Under the pieces are notes generated by a model. It ran no database searches, was not told the origin of the DNA, and saw only the letters and a program-made list of their open reading frames with translations. Made by a program: the position numbers and the translations under genes. DNA of 64,000 nucleotides from Flavobacteriaceae bacterium NBU2973. Lineage in GTDB: Bacteria; Bacteroidota; Bacteroidia; Flavobacteriales; Flavobacteriaceae. The stretch spans positions 1 through 64,000 of the forward strand of contig JAOEIQ010000013.1 of NCBI GenBank assembly GCA_026162565.1, in the 5' to 3' direction. Numbering within the stretch: position 1 is the stretch's first letter; every line of letters begins with the position of its first letter. Shown piece by piece: positions 17,887 through 25,285 of this stretch.

Positions 17887-19310
17887 TTTCCATTAATTGG
17901 AGGAGGCCCTTCAGGAATAATTGCCTTATAGACTTCATCTCCTTTTCGTTGTTTATATTCAGCTTTTACTTTATCTACTAATTCTGGGTTTTCAAAAAGG
18001 TCTGTCATTGTCATTGCCATAGCTTTTGATGCATATAGCATACCTTTATGACCAATACTCATGCCTCCACAAGCAACTACAGCCCAAGAATGCCATGGTG
18101 TATCTTTAGGAGCTGTAGTAACTCCAAGGTTTATATTGGCAACATTCCAACTCACATCACCAACATCAGTCGATCCTCCACCTGGATGTTCTCGTGTGTC
18201 CTCGAGAGGTTTAATGGAACTATCCATGCCTACTTGTTCTTTACCAGTTACTTCTTGAATTTTTTTACCAAATGCTATTTCTCCGTCTGAATATTCTATT
18301 GGTCCCAATAGTTCTAAATTAGACTGCATAATTTTTCCGCCTTCACGATTAACCAATACTTCGTAAATTCCAGATATTAAAGAGATTTTATAATCAACAT
18401 TAGCCATAATTGCAGCACCTTCCGCCATTTTCATAACTCGTTCATAAACTGGCATCATTCCAGAACGTTTAGTGTCTCTTACCCGAACCCAAAGACGAGA
18501 ATAGTCTGGAACTACATTAACGACTTGACCACCATCTTGTATATGATAATGCATTCTTACAGTAGGCTTAACATGCTCTCTATAATAATTAATTCCATTT
18601 GTATAAAGTTCTAAAGCATCAGATGCACTTCTTCCATTCCATGGATCGCCAGACGCATGAGCTGCTTGTCCAAAAAATTCTACTTTAAAATCTACTAAAG
18701 CTAATGAGCTTTGAACATCTGCCTTTATTGAAGCTGATGGATGCCAACTTATATTTACATCTACATCGTCCCACAGGCCAGCTCTTACCATCCAAATTTT
18801 CCCAAAATATTTTTCTTCACTTGGTGTTCCAAAAAACTTAATGGTTCCTTTTATTTTACCAGTTTCAATTAGTTCTTTTATAGCTATAGCTGCACCTAAA
18901 CTTCCAGCTCCAAATAAATTATGACCACAACCATGACCTGCTGCTCCTTCGTTTAAGGCTTCTTTTGTAGGCTGTGCTTTTTGAGATATTCCAGGTAAGG
19001 CATCAAACTCACCTAACACACTTATAACTGGTTTTCCAGTGCCATAAGTTGCAACAAAAGCTGTTGGCATTCCTGCAACACCTCTTTCTACTGTAAAGCC
19101 TTGTTTTTCAGCATAATCTGATAATAATTTTGAGGACTTACTCTCTTGAAATGCTTCTTCTGCCAATGCCCAAATATCATCACTTATTTGTATAAGGTTA
19201 TTTTTATGTTTTTCTACTGAAGTTATTATGTCTTGTTTATTTGATGTTAATTGTGCAGAAACTAATTGAACTAATAATAAACAAGAGGCTAAAAGACTAA
19301 AGCGTTTCAT
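17883..19310 (-). CDS. Exported M20-family amidohydrolase (AbgB-like)
   Basis: The protein has 475 residues with a signal peptide (MKRFSLLASCLLLVQLVSAQ). It carries GEFDALPG and GHGCGHNLFGAGSLGAA, the metal-binding core of the M20D aminoacylase group, then PSEEKYFGK, the dimerization domain near AHASGDPWNGRSA, and a late HSWA segment with a metal ligand. The closest known family is p-aminobenzoyl-glutamate hydrolase subunit B and similar amidohydrolases. It is likely periplasmic or lipid-exposed and cleaves an N-acyl amino acid or similar amide. It is a single gene with 4 bp overlap to murA at its 3' end. Confidence 0.88.
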   Translation of the reverse strand: MKRFSLLASCLLLVQLVSAQLTSNKQDIITSVEKHKNNLIQISDDIWALAEEAFQESKSSKLLSDYAEKQGFTVERGVAGMPTAFVATYGTGKPVISVLGEFDALPGISQKAQPTKEALNEGAAGHGCGHNLFGAGSLGAAIAIKELIETGKIKGTIKFFGTPSEEKYFGKIWMVRAGLWDDVDVNISWHPSASIKADVQSSLALVDFKVEFFGQAAHASGDPWNGRSASDALELYTNGINYYREHVKPTVRMHYHIQDGGQVVNVVPDYSRLWVRVRDTKRSGMMPVYERVMKMAEGAAIMANVDYKISLISGIYEVLVNREGGKIMQSNLELLGPIEYSDGEIAFGKKIQEVTGKEQVGMDSSIKPLEDTREHPGGGSTDVGDVSWNVANINLGVTTAPKDTPWHSWAVVACGGMSIGHKGMLYASKAMAMTMTDLFENPELVDKVKAEYKQRKGDEVYKAIIPEGPPPINGN

Positions 19311-19360
19311 TTTTTAAGCTTTTAATGGTTAGTAGTTTTAAAGATAAGGTTTTTAAAAAC

Positions 19361-19385
19361 AAAAAAGACATCAATTTATGATGCC
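19361..19385 (-). terminator. Terminator of the SnoaL-like gene
   Basis: On the minus strand GGCATCA/TGATGTC (one G-U pair) with loop TAAAT is followed by TTTTTT. It starts 25 bp after the stop at 19410 and may also end readthrough from the photolyase operon. Confidence 0.75.
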
Positions 19386-19409
19386 TTATACTGTTATTGA
19401 TTTCAACTG

Positions 19410-19787
19410 TTATTGTGTTGGCATTTCGTAGAAAAATTGTTCACTAGCAATTTTTCCATCTTTTACTTCAAAAACACATAGCTCTTCCATTTGCTGCCTT
19501 CCACCTTCTTTAAAAGTACAATCAAAGTCCATTTTAACTGTAAAATGATTTCCAGCAACTACAGGATCACTTATATCTCCGGAATGAAAATCTTCTACAT
19601 TGTCTAGCCACTGCTTATTTTTGTTCCAAACATTTTGCTTACCAGATACGACTTCCCATTCTGGATTAGGACCTCCTGGCATTTCACGACTCACTACATT
19701 TTCTGCATATAATTCGTTAACGCAATCTAAATTTTTGCCTTCACGACACATATCTGCCCATTTTTGAGCAACTTCATTTGTATTCAT
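19410..19787 (-). CDS. SnoaL-like/NTF2-fold protein
   Basis: The protein has 125 residues. It shows an NTF2-like cone fold layout: N-terminal helices (NTNEVAQKWADMCREGKNLDCVNELYAENVVS), NHFTVKMDFDCTFKEGG strands and a final FEVKDGKIASEQFFYEMP. Members are small cyclases, isomerases or ligand binders; no catalytic residue can be named here. It lies 71 bp downstream of the CPD photolyase gene on the same strand and may be the last member of that operon or a separate unit. Confidence 0.8.
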   Translation of the reverse strand: MNTNEVAQKWADMCREGKNLDCVNELYAENVVSREMPGGPNPEWEVVSGKQNVWNKNKQWLDNVEDFHSGDISDPVVAGNHFTVKMDFDCTFKEGGRQQMEELCVFEVKDGKIASEQFFYEMPTQ

Positions 19788-19858
19788 GATTTTCTGTTTT
19801 ATTGATTTGACTAAAATTACAAAATTTTAATCCAGAATATATTAAGAGAATGTTAGAA

Positions 19859-21160
19859 TTAATTTAAAGCTTCTTTGTAGGTTTTTAAACAACGCTCTCT
19901 TGCCATTTTATGATCTACTATTTGCCTAGGATAGGTGAGCTCTTGAAAATCTGGAACCCATTTTTTAATATACTTTAATTCTTTATCAAATTTTTGAATT
20001 TGTGTAGTAGGATTGAAAATTCTAAAATAAGGCGCTGCGTCTACACCACAACCAGCAACCCATTGCCAATTACCAATATTACTCGACATCTCGTAGTCGT
20101 GTAATTTTTCAGCAAAATAGGCTTCGCCCCAACGCCAATCTATGAGTAAGTGTTTACATAAAAAGCTACCAACAAGCATACGTACACGATTATGCATAAA
20201 TCCCGTAGCGTTTAACTCTCGCATTCCAGCATCTACCAATGGATAACCAGTTTTACCTTGACACCAAAGTTTAAATTCGTTTTCATTATTTCGCCATACA
20301 ATTCTGTCGTATTGTGGTTTAAAACTCTCTGTTACAGTATGCGGGAAATGCCATAGAATTTGCATGAAGAATTCACGCCATATTAGTTCTTTTAAAAAAG
20401 TATTATTCTCATGCTTTGCTGCTTTAGCTACCATTTTTCTAATACTCACTGTGCCGAAACGTAGGTGAGGTCCAAGTTTTGAGGTGTTGTCTAATGCTGG
20501 AAAATTTCTAGTTTCTTCGTATTCATCAATTAATTTTGGAGTAACTGTAAACGACTCAACTAGAATTGTTGACTGTTTGAAACCAATATCATGTAATGAT
20601 AAAAGATGGGGTTCTACTAATTCTGTGAAATTATCTATTAAATCTTCAGATTTGTAAATAGTAGTGGTTTGTTCTTTAAAAGTTGCTAACCATTTTCTTG
20701 AGTAGGGTGTGTATACTTTGTAAGGCGTTTTGTCATCTTTTATAATTTCATCTCTTTCAAAAATTACTTGGTCTTTGTAGGAGTGAAATGTTACTCCTTT
20801 AGAATTTAAAAACTCTTTTATGTCTTGATCACGTTTAATAGCATAAGGTTCGTAATCATGATTAGTATAAACAGCTTTTAAGGTGTGTTTTGAGCATATT
20901 TGTTTATAAATATCAAGTGGTTTCCCATGATATATAGCAAGACTTTTATTAGATTTTTGGAGTTGAGATTGTATGCTAGTTAATTGATTATATATGAAAT
21001 GTACTCGAGAATCTTTTTCAGGGAGTTTATTTAAAATATCACTATCAAAAATAAAAATAGGCATGACGTTTTTACTAGCCTGCAAAGCATGATATAAACC
21101 GACATTATCATCAAGTCTTAAATCTCGACGAAACCAGAAAATAGTTAGTGACTCTTTCAT
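19859..21160 (-). CDS. phrB: Class I CPD photolyase
   Basis: It repairs cyclobutane pyrimidine dimers with FADH- and light. The protein has 433 residues. It has the photolyase domain (FWFRRDLRLDDN, residues 8-19), then FAD-binding TPYSRKW, the WREFFMQILW helix, GYPLVDAGMREL and NRVRMLV. The signature NIGNWQWVAGCGVDAAPYFRIFNP-type block is at 361-384. N361, W365 and W367 correspond to the FAD-proximal Asn and to Trp residues of the classical photolyases. It is the last gene of the proximal light operon and directly abuts the SRPBCC gene upstream. Confidence 0.95.
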   Translation of the reverse strand: MKESLTIFWFRRDLRLDDNVGLYHALQASKNVMPIFIFDSDILNKLPEKDSRVHFIYNQLTSIQSQLQKSNKSLAIYHGKPLDIYKQICSKHTLKAVYTNHDYEPYAIKRDQDIKEFLNSKGVTFHSYKDQVIFERDEIIKDDKTPYKVYTPYSRKWLATFKEQTTTIYKSEDLIDNFTELVEPHLLSLHDIGFKQSTILVESFTVTPKLIDEYEETRNFPALDNTSKLGPHLRFGTVSIRKMVAKAAKHENNTFLKELIWREFFMQILWHFPHTVTESFKPQYDRIVWRNNENEFKLWCQGKTGYPLVDAGMRELNATGFMHNRVRMLVGSFLCKHLLIDWRWGEAYFAEKLHDYEMSSNIGNWQWVAGCGVDAAPYFRIFNPTTQIQKFDKELKYIKKWVPDFQELTYPRQIVDHKMARERCLKTYKEALN

Positions 21161-21625
21161 CTATTTATACTCACCGAATAATTCAATTAATTTTTTTTGT
21201 CTGTAGTTAAAAATTTCTTCTAATTTAGGTTTTACTAAAATAGGCTGCACCATTTGTCCCAGCAAGCCTAAAGGTACTTTATAATCAATGATGTCTTCCA
21301 TTTCAACACCATTTTCAATTTCTTTTATAAAATGCTTGTGATGCCATAAAGCATAAGGTCCAAATCGTTGTTCGTCTACAAAGTATTCCTTATCCATAAC
21401 ATGTGTAATCTCGGTAACCCATTTAGTTTTAATTCCTAAAATTGGAGTCACTATATATTGAATAATTTGCCCAGGATACATTGGCCTATCAGCACCAGAA
21501 AGTATATCGAAACTCATATAATCTGGCGTAATAGTTTTAAGATTTTTAGGACTTGATAAGAATTCCCAAGCCTGATCTACAGATATTGGCAAACTCTGTT
21601 TTTTATGAAGGGTATATATTTTCAT
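21161..21625 (-). CDS. SRPBCC family protein
   Basis: The protein has 154 residues with the helix-grip pattern LPISVDQAWEFLSSPKNLKTITPDYMSF and FVDEQRFGPYALWHHKHFI. Such SRPBCC proteins often sit next to photolyase or carotenoid genes in light-induced clusters, but no catalytic role is established. It is cytoplasmic. It directly abuts the photolyase gene and follows tspO by 6 bp, so translation is probably coupled. Confidence 0.88.
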   Translation of the reverse strand: MKIYTLHKKQSLPISVDQAWEFLSSPKNLKTITPDYMSFDILSGADRPMYPGQIIQYIVTPILGIKTKWVTEITHVMDKEYFVDEQRFGPYALWHHKHFIKEIENGVEMEDIIDYKVPLGLLGQMVQPILVKPKLEEIFNYRQKKLIELFGEYK

Positions 21626-21631
21626 TTATTT

Positions 21632-22090
21632 TTAATTATGAATAACAACATATAGATTTAATGATATCGCAATGCTTAACCAGATGATGTATGGTAAGAG
21701 TAGATATTTTAGAAGATTGGGTTTGGGTTTAATATTTACAAAAAAGTAGAGAACTACAATTAATAAAAAGGTAATAATAAACAGTGCAACTATTGTTAAA
21801 TGTTGATTAAAGAAAACATAATTCCAAGTAACATTAAGTAATACTTGAACACAATAGATAATTATTAGATTGGTAGAGGACTTTAAACTAAAAACATTAG
21901 CTAAACAAATTGAAAAGCAAATCATTATTAATGTCCATGCTGCACCAAAAACCCATCCTGGAGGCGTCCAAGGTGCTTTATTAAGGTTGAGATACCAATC
22001 TGACATTGGACCATTGTTCATAAGTAAATTGCCTATGTAAAGGCCTCCAAAGTTTATTACCAGAAAAATAATGAGTAGTTTAAATTTCAT
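21632..22090 (-). CDS. tspO: TspO/MBR family membrane protein
   Basis: The protein has 152 residues with five hydrophobic helices. The family signature KAPWTPPGWVFGAAWTLIM follows the first helix, with the later block LNVTWNYVFF. TspO proteins bind and can photo-degrade porphyrins, and in bacteria regulate pigment or stress genes. Placement among photolyases and glutathione peroxidase fits a porphyrin photosensitizer or redox role. Its ATG overlaps the stop of the small upstream gene (TAATG). Confidence 0.95.
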   Translation of the reverse strand: MKFKLLIIFLVINFGGLYIGNLLMNNGPMSDWYLNLNKAPWTPPGWVFGAAWTLIMICFSICLANVFSLKSSTNLIIIYCVQVLLNVTWNYVFFNQHLTIVALFIITFLLIVVLYFFVNIKPKPNLLKYLLLPYIIWLSIAISLNLYVVIHN

Positions 22091-22263
22091 TATTTAGATT
22101 TTTGAAGTATTTCTATTTGATCCAAAACTCTCTGTGCTTCTGCATATTTTTCATCACTTTTAGACCTATCAATAGACGATAACTTATGCCATTCTTTCAT
22201 AAGTTTCTCATATTTAGATTGTAATATATCTAGTTTAGATTTCGATTTAAATAATTTAAACAT
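22090..22263 (-). CDS. Small Lacal_2735-like protein
   Basis: This 57-residue protein starts MFKLFKSKSKLDILQSKYEK and ends DQIEILQKSK. It is highly charged and helical, with a KLMKEWHKLSS...RSKSDEKYAEA pattern. It resembles the small family found in flavobacteria under the name Lacal_2735. The function is unknown. It sits between glutathione peroxidase (2-bp gap) and tspO (1-bp TAATG overlap), so it is part of the operon. Confidence 0.75.
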   Translation of the reverse strand: MFKLFKSKSKLDILQSKYEKLMKEWHKLSSIDRSKSDEKYAEAQRVLDQIEILQKSK

Positions 22264-22265
22264 GG

Positions 22266-22805
22266 TTAAAGCTTTTTAATAATTTTAGAACTCATTGGGC
22301 TAGTTGTAGAGTAGAAGTAATCTATTAAGTTACCATTTGGGTCTACTAAATATTTTTGAAAGTTCCATTTCACGCTCGAGCTTTTTTTGCCATTCAGTTT
22401 TTTTTGAGTTAGCCATTTATATAGCTGATGCTGATTATTACCTTTGACATCTACTTTTTCTGTAATTAAAAAGCTAACACCATAATTTACTTCACAAAAT
22501 TCTTGAATTTCGAAAGCATCTCCAGGTTCTTGTTTACCAAATTGATTACATGGTACTCCAATTATTGCTAATTTATCGTTGTATCTATCATGTAACTTTT
22601 GTAGGTCTTTATATTGAGGTGTAAAACCACATTTAGATGCTACATTAACAATGAGAATATGTTTGCCTTTAAATTTAGAAAAGCTAATCGGATTACCTTG
22701 TAGGCTATTTATTTTAATATCATACAAGGTTTTTATGTCATCTGTCGATTCATTATTTTCTTTCGAATCAAATAGTAAATTTGTGATAGACTTTAGCGTA
22801 CTCAT
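22266..22805 (-). CDS. Glutathione peroxidase family (thiol peroxidase)
   Basis: It reduces hydroperoxides. The protein has 179 residues and a short N-terminal extension of about 25 residues before the domain. The family blocks are NVASKCGFTPQY (peroxidatic Cys59), PCNQFG (Gln88) and VKWNFQKYLVD (Trp147, Asn148), which complete the catalytic tetrad. It has Cys rather than selenocysteine. Such bacterial enzymes often use thioredoxin. The operon position supports defence against light-generated peroxides. Confidence 0.95.
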   Translation of the reverse strand: MSTLKSITNLLFDSKENNESTDDIKTLYDIKINSLQGNPISFSKFKGKHILIVNVASKCGFTPQYKDLQKLHDRYNDKLAIIGVPCNQFGKQEPGDAFEIQEFCEVNYGVSFLITEKVDVKGNNQHQLYKWLTQKKLNGKKSSSVKWNFQKYLVDPNGNLIDYFYSTTSPMSSKIIKKL

Positions 22806-22810
22806 AATTA

Positions 22811-23494
22811 CTATATTTTAAAACTTACAATACCACAATCCATTTCAAATATTTGTCCAGAAATAGCCGTAGTTTTTTCTGATAACAGAAAACTAGCCAT
22901 TTCAGCCACTTCTTTTGGATTTAAATATTTTTTTAAGGGATGGCGATTAATCATATTTTCAACCATTTTATCGTTGCGAAGTAATTTAGAAGCTAATTCT
23001 GTATCTGTTACTGTGGGAGCAATAGCATTTATTCTAATTGTTGGTGCTAATTCAGCACCAAGAGATTTTACTAAACCTTCAATACCAGACTTTGATGTAG
23101 CAATACTTGCATGAAATGGCATACCTAATTTAGAAGCAACAGTACTAAACAATACAATGGAAGGGTTGGTTCCGTTCTTTAAAATACTTAAATACTTTTG
23201 TATAGATTTTACTGCACCAAGTACATTAATTTCAAAATCATCTTTAAAATCAGCAATACTTAATCTATTAATAGGTTTTAAATTTATACTTCCTGGACAA
23301 TAGACTAAACCATCAGCACTTTCAACGTCTGGTAATTCGTCAGTTAAAATATTGCAAGAAACATGCTCCAGATTTACATGAGAAAAATCTGGAGCAGTTC
23401 TACTAACATTAACCACTTTATTATCACTAACTAATAACCTGACTAATTCCTTACCAATACCTTTACTTCCACCTATTACTATATATGTTTTCAT
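22811..23494 (-). CDS. SDR-family oxidoreductase lacking the catalytic Tyr
   Basis: The protein has 227 residues. The cofactor site GGSKGIGKEL (8-17) is intact, and the NAG-like region, LFSTVAS and the PTVTDTEL loop are present. In the active site the usual YxxxK reads I131-A-T-S-K135, so the catalytic Tyr is replaced by Ile while the Lys stays. Classical SDR chemistry is therefore doubtful; it may bind NAD(P) or use a different mechanism. It is in the operon 5 bp after glutathione peroxidase is reached (transcription order SDR then peroxidase). Confidence 0.88.
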   Translation of the reverse strand: MKTYIVIGGSKGIGKELVRLLVSDNKVVNVSRTAPDFSHVNLEHVSCNILTDELPDVESADGLVYCPGSINLKPINRLSIADFKDDFEINVLGAVKSIQKYLSILKNGTNPSIVLFSTVASKLGMPFHASIATSKSGIEGLVKSLGAELAPTIRINAIAPTVTDTELASKLLRNDKMVENMINRHPLKKYLNPKEVAEMASFLLSEKTTAISGQIFEMDCGIVSFKI

Positions 23495-23725
23495 TTAGTA
23501 TGCTTCAAGTAAATGTCTTCCTTTTAAACGTTTTTCAATTTTTTGTTTTATAACTGTTAGACGCTTCATGATGTCCATTAATTTTGCATCCTTTTTTACC
23601 TTATAAATCTCATTGATTCCTAATATGAGTGCTTTTGCCTCTCTAGATAGTTTTACTCTATCACTAGTAGTTAAACCTTTCTTTTTTCTAGTCTCAAATT
23701 CTAAAGCTTTCTGTATTAAATCCAT
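23495..23725 (-). CDS. Small conserved protein, paralogue of 33829-34056
   Basis: The protein has 76 residues and is helical and basic, with DRVKLSREAKALILGINEIY and MDIMKRLTVIKQKIEKRLKG. The same frame appears in the 75-residue protein at 33829-34056 (DRVRITREAKEIILGLNEIY, MDIMKRLTIIKQKVEKRLKG). The function is unknown. No Cys, signal peptide or membrane segment is present. The two copies stand inside and at the upstream end of the light gene island. Confidence 0.8.
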   Translation of the reverse strand: MDLIQKALEFETRKKKGLTTSDRVKLSREAKALILGINEIYKVKKDAKLMDIMKRLTVIKQKIEKRLKGRHLLEAY

Positions 23726-23730
23726 AGTAT

Positions 23731-24429
23731 TTAATTATTTATATAGTTGTGTAATTCTGAAATTTTACTGGCGTTATTAAACTTGCCTCCATAATAGGAT
23801 GTTACAGTAGCAGAAGTATCATCTTTTATACCTCTTGAGGATACACACAAGTGCTTTGCATCAATTATTACTGCTACATCTTCTGTATCTAAAATAGTTT
23901 TAAGTTCGTTTGCTATTTGATTTGTTAAACGTTCTTGTACTTGAGGTCTTTTCGCAAAATATTGTACAATTCTGTTAAGTTTTGATAAACCAATTACTTT
24001 TCCAGAGGATATATATGCTACATGAGCTTTACCAATGATTGGAACGAAATGATGTTCGCAATTAGAATAAAATGTTATATCCTTTTCCACTAGCATTTGA
24101 TTGTATTGATATTTGTTATCAAACAATGCTACCTTTGGTTTGTTTTTTGGGTCTAGTCCAGAGAATATTTCATCAATATACATTTTAGCAACACGCTTAG
24201 GTGTTCCTTTTAGAGAGTCGTCAGTTAAGTCCAAGCCCATGGTATCCATTATCTCTTCGAATAGAATTGCGATTTTCTCCTTTTTCTCTTCATTAGATAG
24301 TTTAAAAGCATTTGCTTTCATGGGAGTTTCCAGTCCAGTGTACATATGGTCATCACCAATATCATCTAATGTAAAACCATTTAGCTTGTGATGACTTTTT
24401 TTACTTTCAGTTAATTGACTTGTATTCAT
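23731..24429 (-). CDS. folE: GTP cyclohydrolase I
   Basis: FolE makes dihydroneopterin triphosphate from GTP, the first step of folate and pterin synthesis. The protein has 232 residues. It carries the zinc site NCEHHFVPIIGKAHVAYI, SGKVIGLSKLNRIVQYFAKRPQVQERLT and the DAKHLCVSSRGIKDD loop with the second Cys. The N-terminal 35 residues are an extension. Photolyases and cry-DASH use methenyl-THF as antenna, and the gene lies within the cluster of four such proteins. A dedicated pterin supply for light harvesting is the simplest reading. Confidence 0.96.
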   Translation of the reverse strand: MNTSQLTESKKSHHKLNGFTLDDIGDDHMYTGLETPMKANAFKLSNEEKKEKIAILFEEIMDTMGLDLTDDSLKGTPKRVAKMYIDEIFSGLDPKNKPKVALFDNKYQYNQMLVEKDITFYSNCEHHFVPIIGKAHVAYISSGKVIGLSKLNRIVQYFAKRPQVQERLTNQIANELKTILDTEDVAVIIDAKHLCVSSRGIKDDTSATVTSYYGGKFNNASKISELHNYINN

Positions 24430-24483
24430 AATAATCTTTTTAGTGTGCTGTCAATGAGGACTCTAATCTCATTGCAAAGCACG

Positions 24484-24756
24484 TTAACGTTTTGATATAG
24501 AGTTGTGTGTAATATGTTTTTGACGTGAGCATTTAAAACGCCCTTTGTCGAATACTCTTAATTTTAAATGTTTTGTTTTTCGTCCTTGAACCCTTGCCCT
24601 CCACATTCTGAAACTACTCGGCTTCATTTCTCGTCTCATGAGATTTATAACCTCTTGCTCTTTTAGACCAAATTGAGTTTTAATCGCTTCAAAAGTGGTT
24701 CTATCTTCCCAAGCCATTTCTATAATTCTATCTATTTCTAAATCAGTGAAACTCAT
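24484..24756 (-). CDS. TIGR03643 family protein
   Basis: The protein has 90 residues with the pattern LEIDRIIEMAWEDRTTFEAIKTQFGLKEQEVINLMRREMK followed by a basic RVQGRKTKHLKLR tail. The N-terminal half looks like a helix-turn-helix, so DNA binding is possible but unproven. The family is small and found near photolyases. Its ATG overlaps the stop of the preceding gene by one base. Confidence 0.85.
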   Translation of the reverse strand: MSFTDLEIDRIIEMAWEDRTTFEAIKTQFGLKEQEVINLMRREMKPSSFRMWRARVQGRKTKHLKLRVFDKGRFKCSRQKHITHNSISKR

Positions 24757-25184
24757 TAAACTGTATAAAAGTTATATTTAGTATCATATTCAATTTTTTG
24801 ATCTAATAGTTTATCAAAAAATGATTTATTCTCTTTAAAGGTTTTATTATTTTTAAAATGAATGAACTTACCTTGCGCATGAATACTCGAACCATTAGTT
24901 TTATATATAACTAACTGATAAAAAGGTATAATCCATGAAAATGTTTGCAGACCTTTATTTATGTGAACTAATATTCCTTTTGGTCTTAATTCTATGTTAG
25001 CATAATTTATGTCTGCTACTTTATTCATGTAACAATACATGTTCGGGCTTACATCCTCAATAATCATTCTTTTAGATCCTATACCTTTGAGTTTAATTGA
25101 TTTGATTAACGAAAATGCTTTACCTAGTTTATCGTTTATAAGTCTTTTGTTTTCTTCGCTGGTATATGTTGTATCTAAAATCAC
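24756..25184 (-). CDS. Conserved hypothetical protein, first gene of the proximal light operon
   Basis: The protein has 142 residues and uses a GTG start at 25184. It is mixed alpha/beta with a strand-rich middle (YANIELRPKGILVHINKGLQTFSWIIPFYQLVIYKTNGSS). No catalytic motif, signal peptide or known family is recognised. It leads the operon behind the GTTTAAC-N14-GTTAAAC element. The predicted transcription start is so close to the GTG that a leaderless message, or a start further in, is possible. Confidence 0.65.
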   Translation of the reverse strand: MILDTTYTSEENKRLINDKLGKAFSLIKSIKLKGIGSKRMIIEDVSPNMYCYMNKVADINYANIELRPKGILVHINKGLQTFSWIIPFYQLVIYKTNGSSIHAQGKFIHFKNNKTFKENKSFFDKLLDQKIEYDTKYNFYTV

Positions 25185-25188
25185 TATC

Positions 25189-25230
25189 CAAATATAAATA
25201 ATGTTTAACTATTTGTATTATTTGTTAAAC
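25189..25230 (-). promoter_or_regulatory. Promoter and inverted-repeat operator of the proximal light operon
   Basis: GTTTAAC (25203-25209) and GTTAAAC (25224-25230) form an inverted repeat with a 14-bp gap. On the minus strand it ends 6 bp before a perfect -7 box TATATTTG (25196-25189). An identical layout lies in front of the 33708 gene. A third half-site ATTTAAC is at 25233-25239. The spacing is reminiscent of MerR-type sites, but the regulator is not visible in this window. Confidence 0.6.
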
Positions 25231-25285
25231 AAAATTTAACATATTGAATTTTTATATGATACTATAAGCTTATCTTATAATTTAA

